DNA of 64,000 bases from positions 832,017 through 896,016 of the forward strand of contig NZ_LMHA01000001.1 of the NCBI RefSeq assembly GCF_001427635.1, written 5' to 3'. The translations under genes were made by a program, and so were the position numbers. The DNA is from Pseudoxanthomonas sp. Root65 (lineage in GTDB: Bacteria > Pseudomonadota > Gammaproteobacteria > Xanthomonadales > Xanthomonadaceae). The notes beneath the pieces were generated by a model, which worked only from the letters and a program-made list of their open reading frames with translations, was not told the origin of the DNA and did no database searches. Below are positions 8,788 to 19,286 of this stretch, piece by piece; position 1 is the stretch's first letter; every line of letters starts with the position of its first letter.

Positions 8788-9294
8788 ATGAGCATCACCA
8801 CGACGTCCAGCAACACCTATCTCCTGGCGACCCTGGTCGCCGCGGCAACCGCCGCGGGTGCCAGCGCCATCAGCCTCTCGCTGGCCCTGCCCGTGTGGGC
8901 GATGTTCATCGGCTGGATCGCGTTCTATATGCGCGGCCTCAGCCTGCGCTCGACCATCGAGAATCTCGCCTGCGTGGGTACGGGGTTGTTGCTCGGCCTG
9001 GTGGCCACACTCACCCTGCAAGCGCTGTCAGGCACCACGGGGCCCGCTTGGGCGCTGCCGCTGGTCGTCTTCGTCGTGGCCATCGTGGTGGTGTCGCTGC
9101 GCGGATTGCCGGTGATGAGCAACCTGCTCGCCTATTTCCTCGGCCTGGTGGCGTGGTTCGCCGCGCATCTGGAGCCTTCGTTCGAGAGCGTAGGCAAGCT
9201 GTTCGGCGCCGGCGCGCTGGGCAGCACCGCCGGCTGGATCTCGCACACCGTATCGACGCGCCTGTCGCGTGCAGCCACAAGCCACGCACATTGA
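8788..9294 (+). CDS. DUF1097-like inner-membrane protein
   Basis: A 168-residue very hydrophobic protein with about five predicted membrane helices and no obvious catalytic motif. Length and pattern (N-terminal hairpin, LPVWAMFIGWIAFYM, a Gly-rich C-terminal helix) resemble the DUF1097 family, which includes E. coli YcdZ and whose function is unknown. CTGGAGTACCCC precedes the ATG at 8788. It sits between the SDR and the SnoaL-like gene on the same strand and may share their transcript. Family assignment is from memory of the pattern. Confidence 0.7.
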   Translation: MSITTTSSNTYLLATLVAAATAAGASAISLSLALPVWAMFIGWIAFYMRGLSLRSTIENLACVGTGLLLGLVATLTLQALSGTTGPAWALPLVVFVVAIVVVSLRGLPVMSNLLAYFLGLVAWFAAHLEPSFESVGKLFGAGALGSTAGWISHTVSTRLSRAATSHAH

Positions 9295-9346
9295 GCCGAT
9301 AGCGCTTCGCCATGACGAAACCGAAACACCCCGAGGAGACATCGTG

Positions 9347-9841
9347 ATGAAAACCCGACACTACGCTGCACTCGCCCTGCTGGCCGTCGCCCTGCTGGTC
9401 AACGGCACGCCACCGGTACACGCGCACGATGCCACCACCGAGCGCAATCGCCAGTTCATCACCCAGGCCTTCGCGCAGTGGAGTACGGGTGGAAAGAGCT
9501 TCTTCGACGACGTGCTGGCGCCGGACATGGTGTGGACGATCAAGGGCACCAGCCCGGTGGCGGGCCGCTACGAAGGACGCGAGGTCTTCATGGCGAAGGC
9601 GGTCACACCCTTCGCCGCACGCCTGTCGTCGCCCGTGCGGCCGACGGTCAGGCACGTCTGGGCCGATGACGACCACGTGGTCGTGCATTGGGATGGCGAA
9701 GCTACCGCCATCGATGGGCAGCCGTACCGGAACAGTTACGTATGGATCTTCCGGATGGAGAACCTGCGTGCCGTCGAGGTGACTGCATACCTCGACCTCG
9801 TGCCCTATGACGATGTCATCCGGCGGATTCCGCTGGATTGA
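9347..9841 (+). CDS. Exported SnoaL/NTF2-like protein
   Basis: A 164-residue protein with a cleavable signal peptide (MKTRHYAALALLAVALL, cleavage after PVHA) followed by a SnoaL-like/ketosteroid-isomerase fold. Recognisable parts are an N-terminal helix, DMVWTIKGTSPVAGRYEG, and VVVHWDGEATAIDGQPY with the paired strands that close the cone. Such proteins bind or isomerise small hydrophobic compounds; here it would act in the periplasm. GTG at 9344 directly precedes ATG 9347, and GAGGAG serves either. It follows the DUF1097 gene by 52 bp. Confidence 0.8.
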   Translation: MKTRHYAALALLAVALLVNGTPPVHAHDATTERNRQFITQAFAQWSTGGKSFFDDVLAPDMVWTIKGTSPVAGRYEGREVFMAKAVTPFAARLSSPVRPTVRHVWADDDHVVVHWDGEATAIDGQPYRNSYVWIFRMENLRAVEVTAYLDLVPYDDVIRRIPLD

Positions 9842-10137
9842 GCCTGGCAGCGGAAGCACGGCGTCGCGCCCGCGCAGCGTGCGCTGGCGCGATGCCGTGT
9901 GGCAGCAGCGGTTGCACGACCGTTGTTCAAAAGGTTCCAAGCACCACGCAACCTCGGCGTGCCGTACTCGCAGTCGTGGGTCGGGCATCACCCACGCCGA
10001 TCGGCATGTGCATCGCGTGAACTTTCCCTCTGGGCTCACGCAGCCTTAAACGCTTCTTAAAGTCCGCGCCGCACAGTGCATCACCTGCTGATCGTACGCA
10101 GGCCTCTCCCCCATCGTTTCCCTGCGAGGTACCGACC

Positions 10138-11214
10138 GTGGCCGACCGGCTTGTATCCGATGTGCTTGCGCATCCCGTTTCTTCCTCGTCCGCTGGCAAT
10201 GCGATGCATCGCAGGCGCAGCCACTGGACGGCGATGCTCGCCATGGCCGGCGCGTTGTTGCTCTCCGCCTGCACGGCCAGCGGCACGGTCGCGCAGCCGG
10301 CGCCCAGGCCGGACTGGAGCGCGGCCGACATGCCGTCCCAAGCGGGACGCATCTTCGTGGTGACGGGCGGCACCAGCGGCATCGGGCTTGAAAGCGCCAG
10401 GGCACTGGCCGCCGCCGGTGCAGAGGTCATCATTGCCGCACGCAATCCGCAGCGCGGCGAGGAAGCGATCGCCGGCATCCGCCAGCAATCACCCGGTGCC
10501 AACGTGCGCTTCGAAGCGCTCGACCTCGGCGACCTGGCCTCGGTGCATGCGCTGGGAAACCGTCTCGCTGCGTCGCTGCCGCGCCTGGACGGTCTGATCA
10601 ACAACGCCGGGGTCATGGAACCGCCCCAGCGCGACATCACGCCGGACGGGTTCGAGTCGCAGTTCGCGATCAACTACCTGGGTCACTTCGCGCTGACGGC
10701 CGACCTGCTGCCGCTGCTGCGCAAGTCCGACGCGCCCCGTGTCGTCACCCTGTCCAGCATCGCGGCACGACGCGGCGCGCTCCACTTCGACGACCTGCAG
10801 TTCGAGCGCGAATGGGATACGGCGGCAGCCTACCGGCAATCGAAACTGGCGTGCCTGATGTTCGCGCGTGAGCTGCAGCGGCGCAGCGATGCGCAGGGCT
10901 GGGGCATCACCAGTATCGCGAGCCATCCCGGCCTGTCGCGCACCAACCTGCTGCCGTCGCAGGGACGCAGCACGCCGCTGTGGCGCTTCTTCCAGACAGC
11001 GGAAAGAGGTGCCGTGCCGACGCTGTACGCCGCCACGGCGCAGGATGCGCAAGGCGGACGTTACTACGGGCCGACCGGCCTGCTGGAAGCACGCGGCGCG
11101 CTGGGTCATGCCCGTGTGCCCGACGCCGCCACCGATGCAGAGGCCGCCGCACGCCTGTGGGATGTCAGCGAGACGCTGAGCGGCGTGCACTATCCGTCGG
11201 GCACGGCCGAATGA
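10138..11214 (+). CDS. SDR oxidoreductase with lipoprotein-type N-terminus (paralogue 1)
   Basis: A 358-residue SDR resembling the protochlorophyllide-reductase/retinol-dehydrogenase-like branch, with TGGTSGIG, NNAGVM, LSSIAARRG and YRQSK (catalytic Tyr and Lys). The unusual part lies ahead of the Rossmann fold. From the internal ATG at 10204 the sequence MHRRRSHWTAMLAM continues into a hydrophobic stretch ending LLLSAC, a lipobox. GTG 10138 has GAGG 8 nt upstream and gives a 22-residue extension; ATG 10204 has no Shine-Dalgarno but gives a normal lipoprotein signal. The mature part starts with WSAADMPSQAGR, a motif shared with the two SDRs at 12730 and 14026. The translocase-like gene follows after 34 bp. 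Confidence 0.82.
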   Translation: MADRLVSDVLAHPVSSSSAGNAMHRRRSHWTAMLAMAGALLLSACTASGTVAQPAPRPDWSAADMPSQAGRIFVVTGGTSGIGLESARALAAAGAEVIIAARNPQRGEEAIAGIRQQSPGANVRFEALDLGDLASVHALGNRLAASLPRLDGLINNAGVMEPPQRDITPDGFESQFAINYLGHFALTADLLPLLRKSDAPRVVTLSSIAARRGALHFDDLQFEREWDTAAAYRQSKLACLMFARELQRRSDAQGWGITSIASHPGLSRTNLLPSQGRSTPLWRFFQTAERGAVPTLYAATAQDAQGGRYYGPTGLLEARGALGHARVPDAATDAEAAARLWDVSETLSGVHYPSGTAE

Positions 11215-11248
11215 CGTCCACGGACCGCACACCCCAGGGCCTTCACCA

Positions 11249-12631
<1,383 letters not shown>

Positions 12632-12729
12632 CGGCGACAGCGACACCACGCATCCCTGCACACGGCGCCGTGCCTGAGCTGGCGCTTTCCATACCGACGC
12701 ACGACCCACTCTCCCACGAGGACATGCCC

Positions 12730-13782
12730 ATGATCGACACACGAAACACCCCATCCCTCTCCGCACCGTCCGCCTGGCGCGGGCGCTTCGCCGCCCTCGG
12801 CCTGCTGCTCGGCGGCGTGGCCGCGCTGGATGCCGCGGCGCAGACACCGCCGCCGACCTGGAGCACGGCCGACATGCCCTCGCAGAAGGGACGCATCTTC
12901 GTGGTCACCGGCGGCACCAGCGGCATGGGTTTCGAGGATGCGAAGGCGCTGGCCTCCGCGGGCGCACGCGTGGTCATCGCCGCGCGCAACGCACAGCGCG
13001 GCCAGGAAGCGATCGACAAAATCCGCCAGGACGTACCCGCGGCACAGGTGGAGTTCCAGGCTGTCGACCTGTCCAGCCTGTCCTCGGTCCGTGAGCTGGG
13101 CGAGCGCCTGGGCGATTCGCTGCCGCACCTGGATGGCCTGATCAACAACGCGGCGATCATGGCGCCGCCGGAGCGCGGCATGTCGGTGGACGGGCTGGAG
13201 ATGCAGTTCGCCACCAACTACGCCGGCCACTTCCTGCTCACCGCCGAGCTGCTGCCGCTGCTGCGCAAGAGCGAGGCGCCGCGCGTGGTGACCCTGTCGA
13301 GCATCGCGGTCCATCGCGGCACCCTCAATCTGGACGACCTGCAGTCGACCGGCGCGTACGAGCCCATGGGCACGTATGCGCAGTCGAAGCTGGCCTGCCT
13401 CTCCTTCGCGCTGGAACTGCAGCGTCGCAGCGATGCCGGTGGCTGGGGCATCCAGAGCATGGCCGCCCACCCCGGCGTCGCGGTGACCGAACTGGTCGCA
13501 CGCGGTCCCGGCCTGGACAGTCCGCAGGGACGCCAGTGGGCCAGCAATCGCGCGAATCTGCAGACCGCAGCCCAAGGCGCCGTTCCCACGCTGTACGCGG
13601 CCACAGCACCCACCGCACAGGGTGGCGTCTACTACGGACCGACCGGGCCGAACGAGATCGCTGGACCGCTGGGCCTGGCCGCCATTCCCGCCATCGCCCG
13701 CGATGCCACCGTCGCTGCACGTCTGTGGGACCTCAGTGAGCAGATCACCGGTGCGCGTTTTCCGTCGCCACCTGCCCGCTGA
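12730..13782 (+). CDS. SDR oxidoreductase with signal-peptide-like N-terminus (paralogue 2)
   Basis: A 350-residue SDR closely similar to its neighbours at 10138 and 14026. It has TGGTSGMG, NNAAIM (Ala where the family usually has Gly), LSSIAVHRG and YAQSK. Ahead of the domain lies a hydrophobic stretch, RFAALGLLLGGVAALDAAA, with a signal-peptidase-I-like end before QTPPPTW. ATG 12730 is chosen because GAGG lies 8 nt upstream, whereas ATG 12724 is too close to it. WSTADMPSQKGR repeats the paralogue signature. A cytosolic cofactor-dependent fold with an export signal is odd; membrane tethering with the catalytic part inside is an alternative. Confidence 0.83.
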   Translation: MIDTRNTPSLSAPSAWRGRFAALGLLLGGVAALDAAAQTPPPTWSTADMPSQKGRIFVVTGGTSGMGFEDAKALASAGARVVIAARNAQRGQEAIDKIRQDVPAAQVEFQAVDLSSLSSVRELGERLGDSLPHLDGLINNAAIMAPPERGMSVDGLEMQFATNYAGHFLLTAELLPLLRKSEAPRVVTLSSIAVHRGTLNLDDLQSTGAYEPMGTYAQSKLACLSFALELQRRSDAGGWGIQSMAAHPGVAVTELVARGPGLDSPQGRQWASNRANLQTAAQGAVPTLYAATAPTAQGGVYYGPTGPNEIAGPLGLAAIPAIARDATVAARLWDLSEQITGARFPSPPAR

Positions 13783-13841
13783 GCGCGCTTGCTCCCCACC
13801 TTCTCATCCACTAGCAGAGCCTCCGCTCGCAGCGGGCACCG

Positions 13842-13860
13842 CACGGGACCCTGTCCCGTG
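13842..13860. terminator. Perfect GC hairpin between SDR genes
   Basis: CACGGGAC (13842-13849) and GTCCCGTG (13853-13860) form an 8-bp perfect stem with a 3-nt loop, 60 bp after the stop of the second SDR gene and 165 bp before the third. No T-run follows, so it may be a weak terminator, an mRNA-stabilising hairpin or a remnant operator. Confidence 0.4.
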
Positions 13861-14025
13861 TCGGACCGCGTGCGCGGATGCGGGTCGCCAGCGCCTTCAT
13901 CGCGGCGCCGATCTGGCGCTTCATCCACGACACGTGGGTCGACGCCTGGCGAGCGACCTGATGTCGATATCGCTCTACGCGCGCAACACGCGCTCTCCCT
14001 TCCCCACATCAACGAGGCACGCGTC

Positions 14026-14967
14026 ATGGCAGGCTGGACAACATCCGATATTCCGTCGCAGATCGGTCGAACCGCGGTGGTCACCGGAACCGGAGGTATC
14101 GGTTTCCACATCTCCGCGGCATTGGCACGGGCCGGTGCCAACGTCATCGTGGCGGGACGCAATGCCGCGAAAGGCGCGGCGGCGGTCGAGCAGATCCGCC
14201 AGTCCGCGCCCCGCGCGCATGTGCGGTTCGGCTCGCTCGACCTGGCCAGCCTGGAGTCCATCGAAGCGTTCGCCGAGACACTGCGTCGCTCGCACGGCAG
14301 CCTGGACCTGCTGGTGAACAACGCGGCGGTGATGGCGCCGCCGCAGCGCAAGGAAACCGCCGACGGCTTCGAGCTGCAATTGGGCACCAACCATCTGGGG
14401 CATTTCGCGCTCACCTCCCGGTTGCTGCCGCTGTTGCGCCAGGGACGCGGCGCGCGCGTGGTGTCGCTGTCCAGCGTTGCGGCACGCAATGGCACGATCA
14501 ACTTCGAGGACCTGCAGTCCAAGCGCTACTACACGCCGATGGTCGCCTATGGCCAATCGAAGCTGGCCTGCCTCATGTTCGCCTTCGAGTTGCAGCGTCG
14601 CAGCGCGGAAGCGGGATGGGGCATCCAGAGCATCGCCGCGCACCCCGGCATCTCGCGCACCGACCTGCTCCCCAACGGCGCCGGCGCCAGCAGCCTCCCC
14701 GGCCTGGCACGGCGATACCTGTGGTTCCTGTTCCAGCCCGCCGAACAGGGTGCGCTGCCGCCGCTGTTCGCCGCGACGGCATCGACCGCGCAGGCGGGTG
14801 CGTACTACGGCCCCGACAGGCTGGGCGAAACGCGCGGCCATCCGGCACCGTCCAAAGTGCCGCCGCAGGCCGTGGACACGGCGGTCGCCGAACGCCTGTG
14901 GCAGGTCTCGGAGCGCTTGACCGGCGCGGTGTTCGGCACGGATGGAATACGCCGCCCGGCGCCTTGA
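14026..14967 (+). CDS. SDR oxidoreductase without export signal (paralogue 3)
   Basis: A 313-residue SDR that starts directly at the signature WTTSDIPSQIGR shared with the two upstream paralogues, so it lacks their hydrophobic N-termini. GAGG lies 8 nt before ATG 14026. The catalytic motif YGQSK, LSSVAARNG and NNAAVM are present. The cofactor loop reads VVTGTGGIGFH, one residue shorter than the TGGTSGIG of the paralogues, which may alter dinucleotide binding. It lies 78 bp upstream of the second translocase-like gene. Substrate unknown. Confidence 0.84.
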   Translation: MAGWTTSDIPSQIGRTAVVTGTGGIGFHISAALARAGANVIVAGRNAAKGAAAVEQIRQSAPRAHVRFGSLDLASLESIEAFAETLRRSHGSLDLLVNNAAVMAPPQRKETADGFELQLGTNHLGHFALTSRLLPLLRQGRGARVVSLSSVAARNGTINFEDLQSKRYYTPMVAYGQSKLACLMFAFELQRRSAEAGWGIQSIAAHPGISRTDLLPNGAGASSLPGLARRYLWFLFQPAEQGALPPLFAATASTAQAGAYYGPDRLGETRGHPAPSKVPPQAVDTAVAERLWQVSERLTGAVFGTDGIRRPAP

Positions 14968-15045
14968 CGACGTCACGCGCGGTCCGTCGTGCCCGGTCGT
15001 CGCGCTTCCCGCGTGCTGCATCGACACCGTCGCCGCGCGGGTGAG

Positions 15046-16407
15046 ATGGCTTCGCTGGAAAGCACCCTGACGCCGCCCGCGCGGCGAGCGCCGCGGCGAT
15101 GGGTGGCGGGATGGACGAAGACGGTCTTCGATGTGCGTCGGGGAGACCTCGGTCCGCTGCTGACCGCCGCGTACGGATTCTTCTTCGTACTGACGGCCCT
15201 GATGCTGCTGCGCCCCGTGCGCGATGCCGTCGGCATGGCCGGCGGCCTGGACAGCGTGCGCGGATTGTTCATCACGACGGCGCTCGTCACGCTGGCGCTC
15301 AATCCTGTCTTCGGCCTGCTGGTGGCCCGCGTCCGCCGACCGCACGCCATCGCCATGACGTACGGCTTCTTCGGACTGACGCTGCTGGTCCTGTGGGCGC
15401 TGATGACGTTCGGTTCCGCAGCCGTGGGACTGCGCAGTGGCCAGGTGTTCTATGTCTGGTTCAGCGTACTCAACGTGTTCGGCACCATGGTGTTCTGGGC
15501 GCTGGTCTCCGACCGCTTCACTCGCGAACAGGGCACGCGCCTGTTCGCACTCGTCGGCGTGGGCGGTACCGTGGGTGCGATCTTCGGCGCCTGGCTGACG
15601 TCTCGGCTTGCGCAATCGCTCGGCGCATCCAACCTGTTGCCGCTCTCGGTGGTGTTGCTGGTGCTGGGCATCCTGTCCGCATGGTGGTTGATCCGTCTCA
15701 CGCCGGGCGGCAGCGAGGTGCGCGACGAGACGGAAGAACAGCCCGCCGATGATGCGGCACCGATGGGAGGCGGCGCATGGGACGGCGCGCAGGCGGTCGT
15801 CCGGTCGCCCTATCTGGCTGGCATCGCCGGCTACGTGTTGCTGATGGCGGTGATGACCACCCTGGTCTACCTCACCCGACTGCAGCTGGTCGCCGGGGTG
15901 GATGCAGGACAGGATGCGATGGCGGCACTGCTGGCGAACATCGACATGTGGACCCAGCTGGTCTTCCTCTTGCTGCAGCTCGCGATGGCCACCCGCCTCG
16001 GCCACCGCGTCGGCCCGGGGCATGCGCTGGTGGCGCTGCCCGCGGCCACCGCGCTCGGCTTCGCGGGGCTGGCGGCACACGGCGGCATCGCGATCCTGTA
16101 CGTGCTCGACGCCGCCAACCGGGCGGTGCAGCGCGGCGTCGCGCGCCCGGCCCGGGAACTGCTTTTCACGCACGTCCGGCAAGGGCACAAGTACAAGGCC
16201 AGAGCCTTCATCGATACCTTCGTCTATCGGCTGGGCGATGTGCTGGGCGCGCAGATCGAAGCGATGAGCGGGCGAGCGGGCACGGGGCCAGGAAGCCTGC
16301 TGGGCGTGGCCCTCCCCCTCACGGCCGCGTGGGCGCTGCTGGCCGTCTGGCTGGGGCGACGCTATCGCAAAGGCCAGCACGAACCCGCCGCAGGCAGCAC
16401 AACCTGA
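15046..16407 (+). CDS. ATP/ADP-translocase-like (COG3202/NTT-type) membrane carrier, copy B
   Basis: A 453-residue paralogue of the protein encoded at 11249, with the same block order: LLRPVRDAVG, YVWFSVLNVFGTMVFWALV, RPARELLFTHV and KYKARAFIDTF, and about 12 hydrophobic segments. ATG 15046 is chosen because the upstream in-frame codons (from 14989) are Arg-rich and unlike the family; no strong Shine-Dalgarno is visible. It follows paralogous SDR 3 by 78 bp. The repeated SDR-carrier order suggests duplication of a two-gene unit whose products work on related compounds. Substrate unknown. Confidence 0.75.
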   Translation: MASLESTLTPPARRAPRRWVAGWTKTVFDVRRGDLGPLLTAAYGFFFVLTALMLLRPVRDAVGMAGGLDSVRGLFITTALVTLALNPVFGLLVARVRRPHAIAMTYGFFGLTLLVLWALMTFGSAAVGLRSGQVFYVWFSVLNVFGTMVFWALVSDRFTREQGTRLFALVGVGGTVGAIFGAWLTSRLAQSLGASNLLPLSVVLLVLGILSAWWLIRLTPGGSEVRDETEEQPADDAAPMGGGAWDGAQAVVRSPYLAGIAGYVLLMAVMTTLVYLTRLQLVAGVDAGQDAMAALLANIDMWTQLVFLLLQLAMATRLGHRVGPGHALVALPAATALGFAGLAAHGGIAILYVLDAANRAVQRGVARPARELLFTHVRQGHKYKARAFIDTFVYRLGDVLGAQIEAMSGRAGTGPGSLLGVALPLTAAWALLAVWLGRRYRKGQHEPAAGSTT

Positions 16408-16593
16408 GTGCGTGGCAGCTTGCCTGCGCCGCGCAACGGTTCACATGGACTTAGTGTCGGCCGGGGCATCGTTCGTGCTTCGGCACACAGGCCCACCCTT
16501 TCCGTGGACGGGACGCTTGCATGCACGTCCCTCTGCACCACGCGCCCCGGTTCGGCCCGGGCGCCTTGAGCCGCTACCGGAAGGACCGCCCAG

Positions 16594-17574
16594 ATGAAAC
16601 CCAAACCCGCCGCGACCGCGGCTTCCGCCCAACAGGCCAGTGGAGGTAGCGACGGCAGCGGTGTCCGTACCGACTGCATCATCATTGGCGGAGGTCCCGC
16701 AGGTCTGACGGCCGCGACCTACCTGCGCCGATTCCACCGGCGCGTGCAACTCTTCGATGATGGTCGCAGCAGGGCCCGCTGGATACCCGAAACGCACAAC
16801 TGCCCCGGCTTCCCGCAAGGCGTGTCGGGTGAAAGCCTCCTCCGGAAACTGAGGGAGCAGGCCTCGACCTATGGCGTTGTTCCACTGCGACGTCGCGTTG
16901 TCGGCCTTTCGACCGGTCCCGATGGCTGGGAAGTACGGGATGAAAGTCAGACCTGGCATGCCGGGAGCGTCATACTGGCTACGGGTGTTCGGGATCTACT
17001 CCCTGAACTGGAGCACGGCTCCATCGACGACGCGATCGCGCGCGGACTGATCCGGTTGTGCGCGATCTGTGACGGATACGAGGCGACAGACAAGAACATC
17101 GGGGTGGTGGGGCCGTTGCTGCACAGCATCCGCCACGCCTGCTTTCTGCGCTCGTTCTCGCCCCATGTCAGCGTGGTTCCCGTGGCCGAGGCCGCGCCGG
17201 TCCCCGCGGATCTGCGGGAGGCCGCGGTGCTCCGTGCGAACGAACTGCGTATCGAGGTGTTGCCGGAACTGGCCCAGCTCACCTGCGGGCGCGATACCTG
17301 CGAAGCACGCGATGTGGCGGGCGGCATTCACCGATTCGATACCCTCTATGCCGCCATGGGTGCACCGGCGCGCAGCGACCTGGCGGCCATCGCCGGCGCG
17401 ACGACGGACAAGGACGGCGCCATCGTCACGGATGACGATCTGCAGACGTCGCGCCCGGGCCTCTACGCCATTGGCGATGTGGCCACGGATCTCAACCAGA
17501 TATCGGTGGCGTTCGGCCACGCCGCCATTGCGGCCACGGCGATCCACCGGCGCTTGGACGCGATCCTGCGTTGA
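16594..17574 (+). CDS. Thioredoxin-reductase-like FAD oxidoreductase with degenerate NADPH loop
   Basis: A 326-residue flavoprotein with the thioredoxin reductase fold. The FAD dinucleotide loop is intact (CIIIGGGPAGLTAATYL), and the redox pair CAICDG is at about residues 156 and 159, matching the CATCDG of TrxB. YAIGDVATDLNQISVAFGHAA forms the C-terminal FAD motif. The second nucleotide loop, normally GGGxSA, reads IGVVGPLLHS, so the usual NADPH-binding glycines are lost. Electrons may come from another donor, as in ferredoxin-type reductases. AAGGA lies about 9 nt before the ATG. It opens the block of stress-related genes and converges with the nei-like gene. Confidence 0.82.
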   Translation: MKPKPAATAASAQQASGGSDGSGVRTDCIIIGGGPAGLTAATYLRRFHRRVQLFDDGRSRARWIPETHNCPGFPQGVSGESLLRKLREQASTYGVVPLRRRVVGLSTGPDGWEVRDESQTWHAGSVILATGVRDLLPELEHGSIDDAIARGLIRLCAICDGYEATDKNIGVVGPLLHSIRHACFLRSFSPHVSVVPVAEAAPVPADLREAAVLRANELRIEVLPELAQLTCGRDTCEARDVAGGIHRFDTLYAAMGAPARSDLAAIAGATTDKDGAIVTDDDLQTSRPGLYAIGDVATDLNQISVAFGHAAIAATAIHRRLDAILR

Positions 17575-17683
17575 GGCCAAGGCGTGTCAGGACAGGAAGC
17601 ACGCTGGAATGAATGAACGGCGTGCCGGAACGGCCAGGGCTGCGCCCGCCTCGCTCGGAGAGAGACGCAGGCGATTGTCAGAG

Positions 17684-18412
17684 TCAGAAAAGCGCCTGGC
17701 AGCGCGTGCAGAAGAATGACCGGCGTTTGAGTACGCCCAGGTATTCCTTGATGATGCGCTGGCCGCACTGCGGGCACGTGGACCTGGTATGGACCTGCCA
17801 GTGCTTCCTCAAGACGAACTGCCTCTTCCATTCGAGAAACTCGAAACTGTACTCGCGCGCCTGCGCGATCATCTGGCCCAGCTTGCGCGGGGGAAGCGCG
17901 CCCACTTCAGTGGCGGGATGGACGCCGATGCGGAAGAGCACCTCGTTCTTGATGATGTTGCCGACCCCCGCAAAGACATCCTGGTCCAGCAGGGCATCGC
18001 AGACCAGTACCGAAGGCTTTGATTTCAACCTCGTCCTGGCGATACGGGGACTCCATGCCGGGCTCATCACGTCGATGCGCCAGTCATAGGTATCGTCCAG
18101 CGATCCCTCGATGTACTTCAGCGATGACGCGTAGAAGTTCAGTACGCCATTGTCGAACGCCAGCGACATGCGGGGATTGGCGGGCTTTTCTTCATCGATC
18201 AGATAGGACCCGAACATCAGCATGTGCACGCGCATGCTGAAGCCACGGAACTCGATGAGGAAGTGTTTTCCCCAGCTGCGCAGCGCAACAACGCGCTTGC
18301 CTTCCATGCGGCCCAGGTCGAGCTTGCTGTTGCCCGACGCCTTGCGGACGGTCTTGCCGCTGAAGTGGGCCGCCGCTTCCTTCAGGATGACGATGGAAGG
18401 ACCTTCAGGCAC
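17684..18412 (-). CDS. Fpg/Nei-family DNA glycosylase (endonuclease VIII-like)
   Basis: A 242-residue base-excision repair enzyme. GTG at 18412 is chosen because it places Pro and Glu directly after the initiator (PEGPS); the N-terminal Pro is the Schiff-base nucleophile of the family. The conserved hairpin Lys is in WGKHFL, the helix-two-turn-helix region in DQDVFAGVGNIIKNEVL, and a C-terminal zinc finger with CPQC and CTRC pairs is complete. It removes oxidised bases and nicks the abasic site. The start overlaps the end of the DUF72 gene by 8 nt, so the two are probably translated from one mRNA. Confidence 0.9.
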   Translation of the reverse strand: MPEGPSIVILKEAAAHFSGKTVRKASGNSKLDLGRMEGKRVVALRSWGKHFLIEFRGFSMRVHMLMFGSYLIDEEKPANPRMSLAFDNGVLNFYASSLKYIEGSLDDTYDWRIDVMSPAWSPRIARTRLKSKPSVLVCDALLDQDVFAGVGNIIKNEVLFRIGVHPATEVGALPPRKLGQMIAQAREYSFEFLEWKRQFVLRKHWQVHTRSTCPQCGQRIIKEYLGVLKRRSFFCTRCQALF

Positions 18413-19166
18413 GGGCACGTCCCGTCGCAGGGCGCGATGACGTTTCCCGCAGCAGATCCTGCAGGCGAGCCGCATTGGTGGTCGCGTGACCGTGGGCGGT
18501 ATTGTCGAAGATGACCCACGGACGGGCAGGCGACTTGCCTGAAACGACCGCGGCCGCCAGTTGCTGCAGGCTGTCTTCTGTGTACGCGCTGTAGTACATC
18601 CGCGGCGAACCGTGCCAGCGCCAGTACGGCCAGGGCGATCGCGCATCGGGGCGGCCTGCGTCTTCGACCAGGGCCGGGTCCGCGCCGACGCGGCCGACGC
18701 CGTACCGCTGCAGCACCGCCTCCGCGGCGCCCGAGAACCAGCTGGTGTGGCGGGGTTCGCAGACAAGTGGCGCGTCCGAGCGACGGCGGAACAGGCGGAA
18801 GAACGTCGAGGCGACACGGGCGTCGAGCACATGGCTGGGAGGAAGCTGCAGCAGGAACCCGCCCAGTTTGCTGCCAAGCGCCTCCGCCTCACCCAGGAAG
18901 CGGTCGAGCACCGGACCGCACTGGCGAAGCGCCCGTTCGTGGGAAATCATCTTGGGGAGCTTGACGGAGAAACGGAAATCCCTCGGCACCGAGGAGGCCC
19001 ATTTCGCATAGGTGGCCGGCTTGTGCGGTCGATAGAACGACGAGTTCACTTCCACTACCGGGAAACGCGTGGCGTATCGCGCCAGCATCGATTCGCCTTC
19101 GCCGAACAGCGCCAGGCTATGGCGTGGAATGGACCAGCCCGCACAGCCGACTTTGATTGCCTGCAT
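18405..19166 (-). CDS. DUF72 family protein (YecE-like)
   Basis: A 253-residue TIM-barrel-like protein with the DUF72 landmarks: VGCAGWSIP near the start, VEVNSSFYRPH, FRFSVKLPKMISHER, LGGFLLQLPPS, CEPRHTSW, and YWRWHGSPRMYY with YSAYTEDSL. Biochemical function is unknown. ATG 19166 is chosen because AAGGA lies 9 nt upstream; a longer frame up to 19241 adds residues not seen in the family. It overlaps the downstream nei-like gene by 8 nt, linking it to DNA repair. DUF72 genes commonly travel with repair or stress functions in such clusters, so a stress role is inferred. Confidence 0.87.
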   Translation of the reverse strand: MQAIKVGCAGWSIPRHSLALFGEGESMLARYATRFPVVEVNSSFYRPHKPATYAKWASSVPRDFRFSVKLPKMISHERALRQCGPVLDRFLGEAEALGSKLGGFLLQLPPSHVLDARVASTFFRLFRRRSDAPLVCEPRHTSWFSGAAEAVLQRYGVGRVGADPALVEDAGRPDARSPWPYWRWHGSPRMYYSAYTEDSLQQLAAAVVSGKSPARPWVIFDNTAHGHATTNAARLQDLLRETSSRPATGRARA

Positions 19167-19286
19167 TGCGCTGGGTCCTTGCACCGGGGTGTCGTAGGGA
19201 ATGCCGCCGGTGATTGATGCCTTCAACTGGAGGGTCGGCACCGTGCACGCACGATGCCGACACCAACCCCGTTTGCCAGGTTCGGC

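Noticed and set aside
13622..14025. Upstream extension of the third SDR frame
   Set aside because: The Ser/Arg/Pro-rich sequence is unlike any SDR; ATG 14026 has GAGG and starts at the motif shared by the paralogues.
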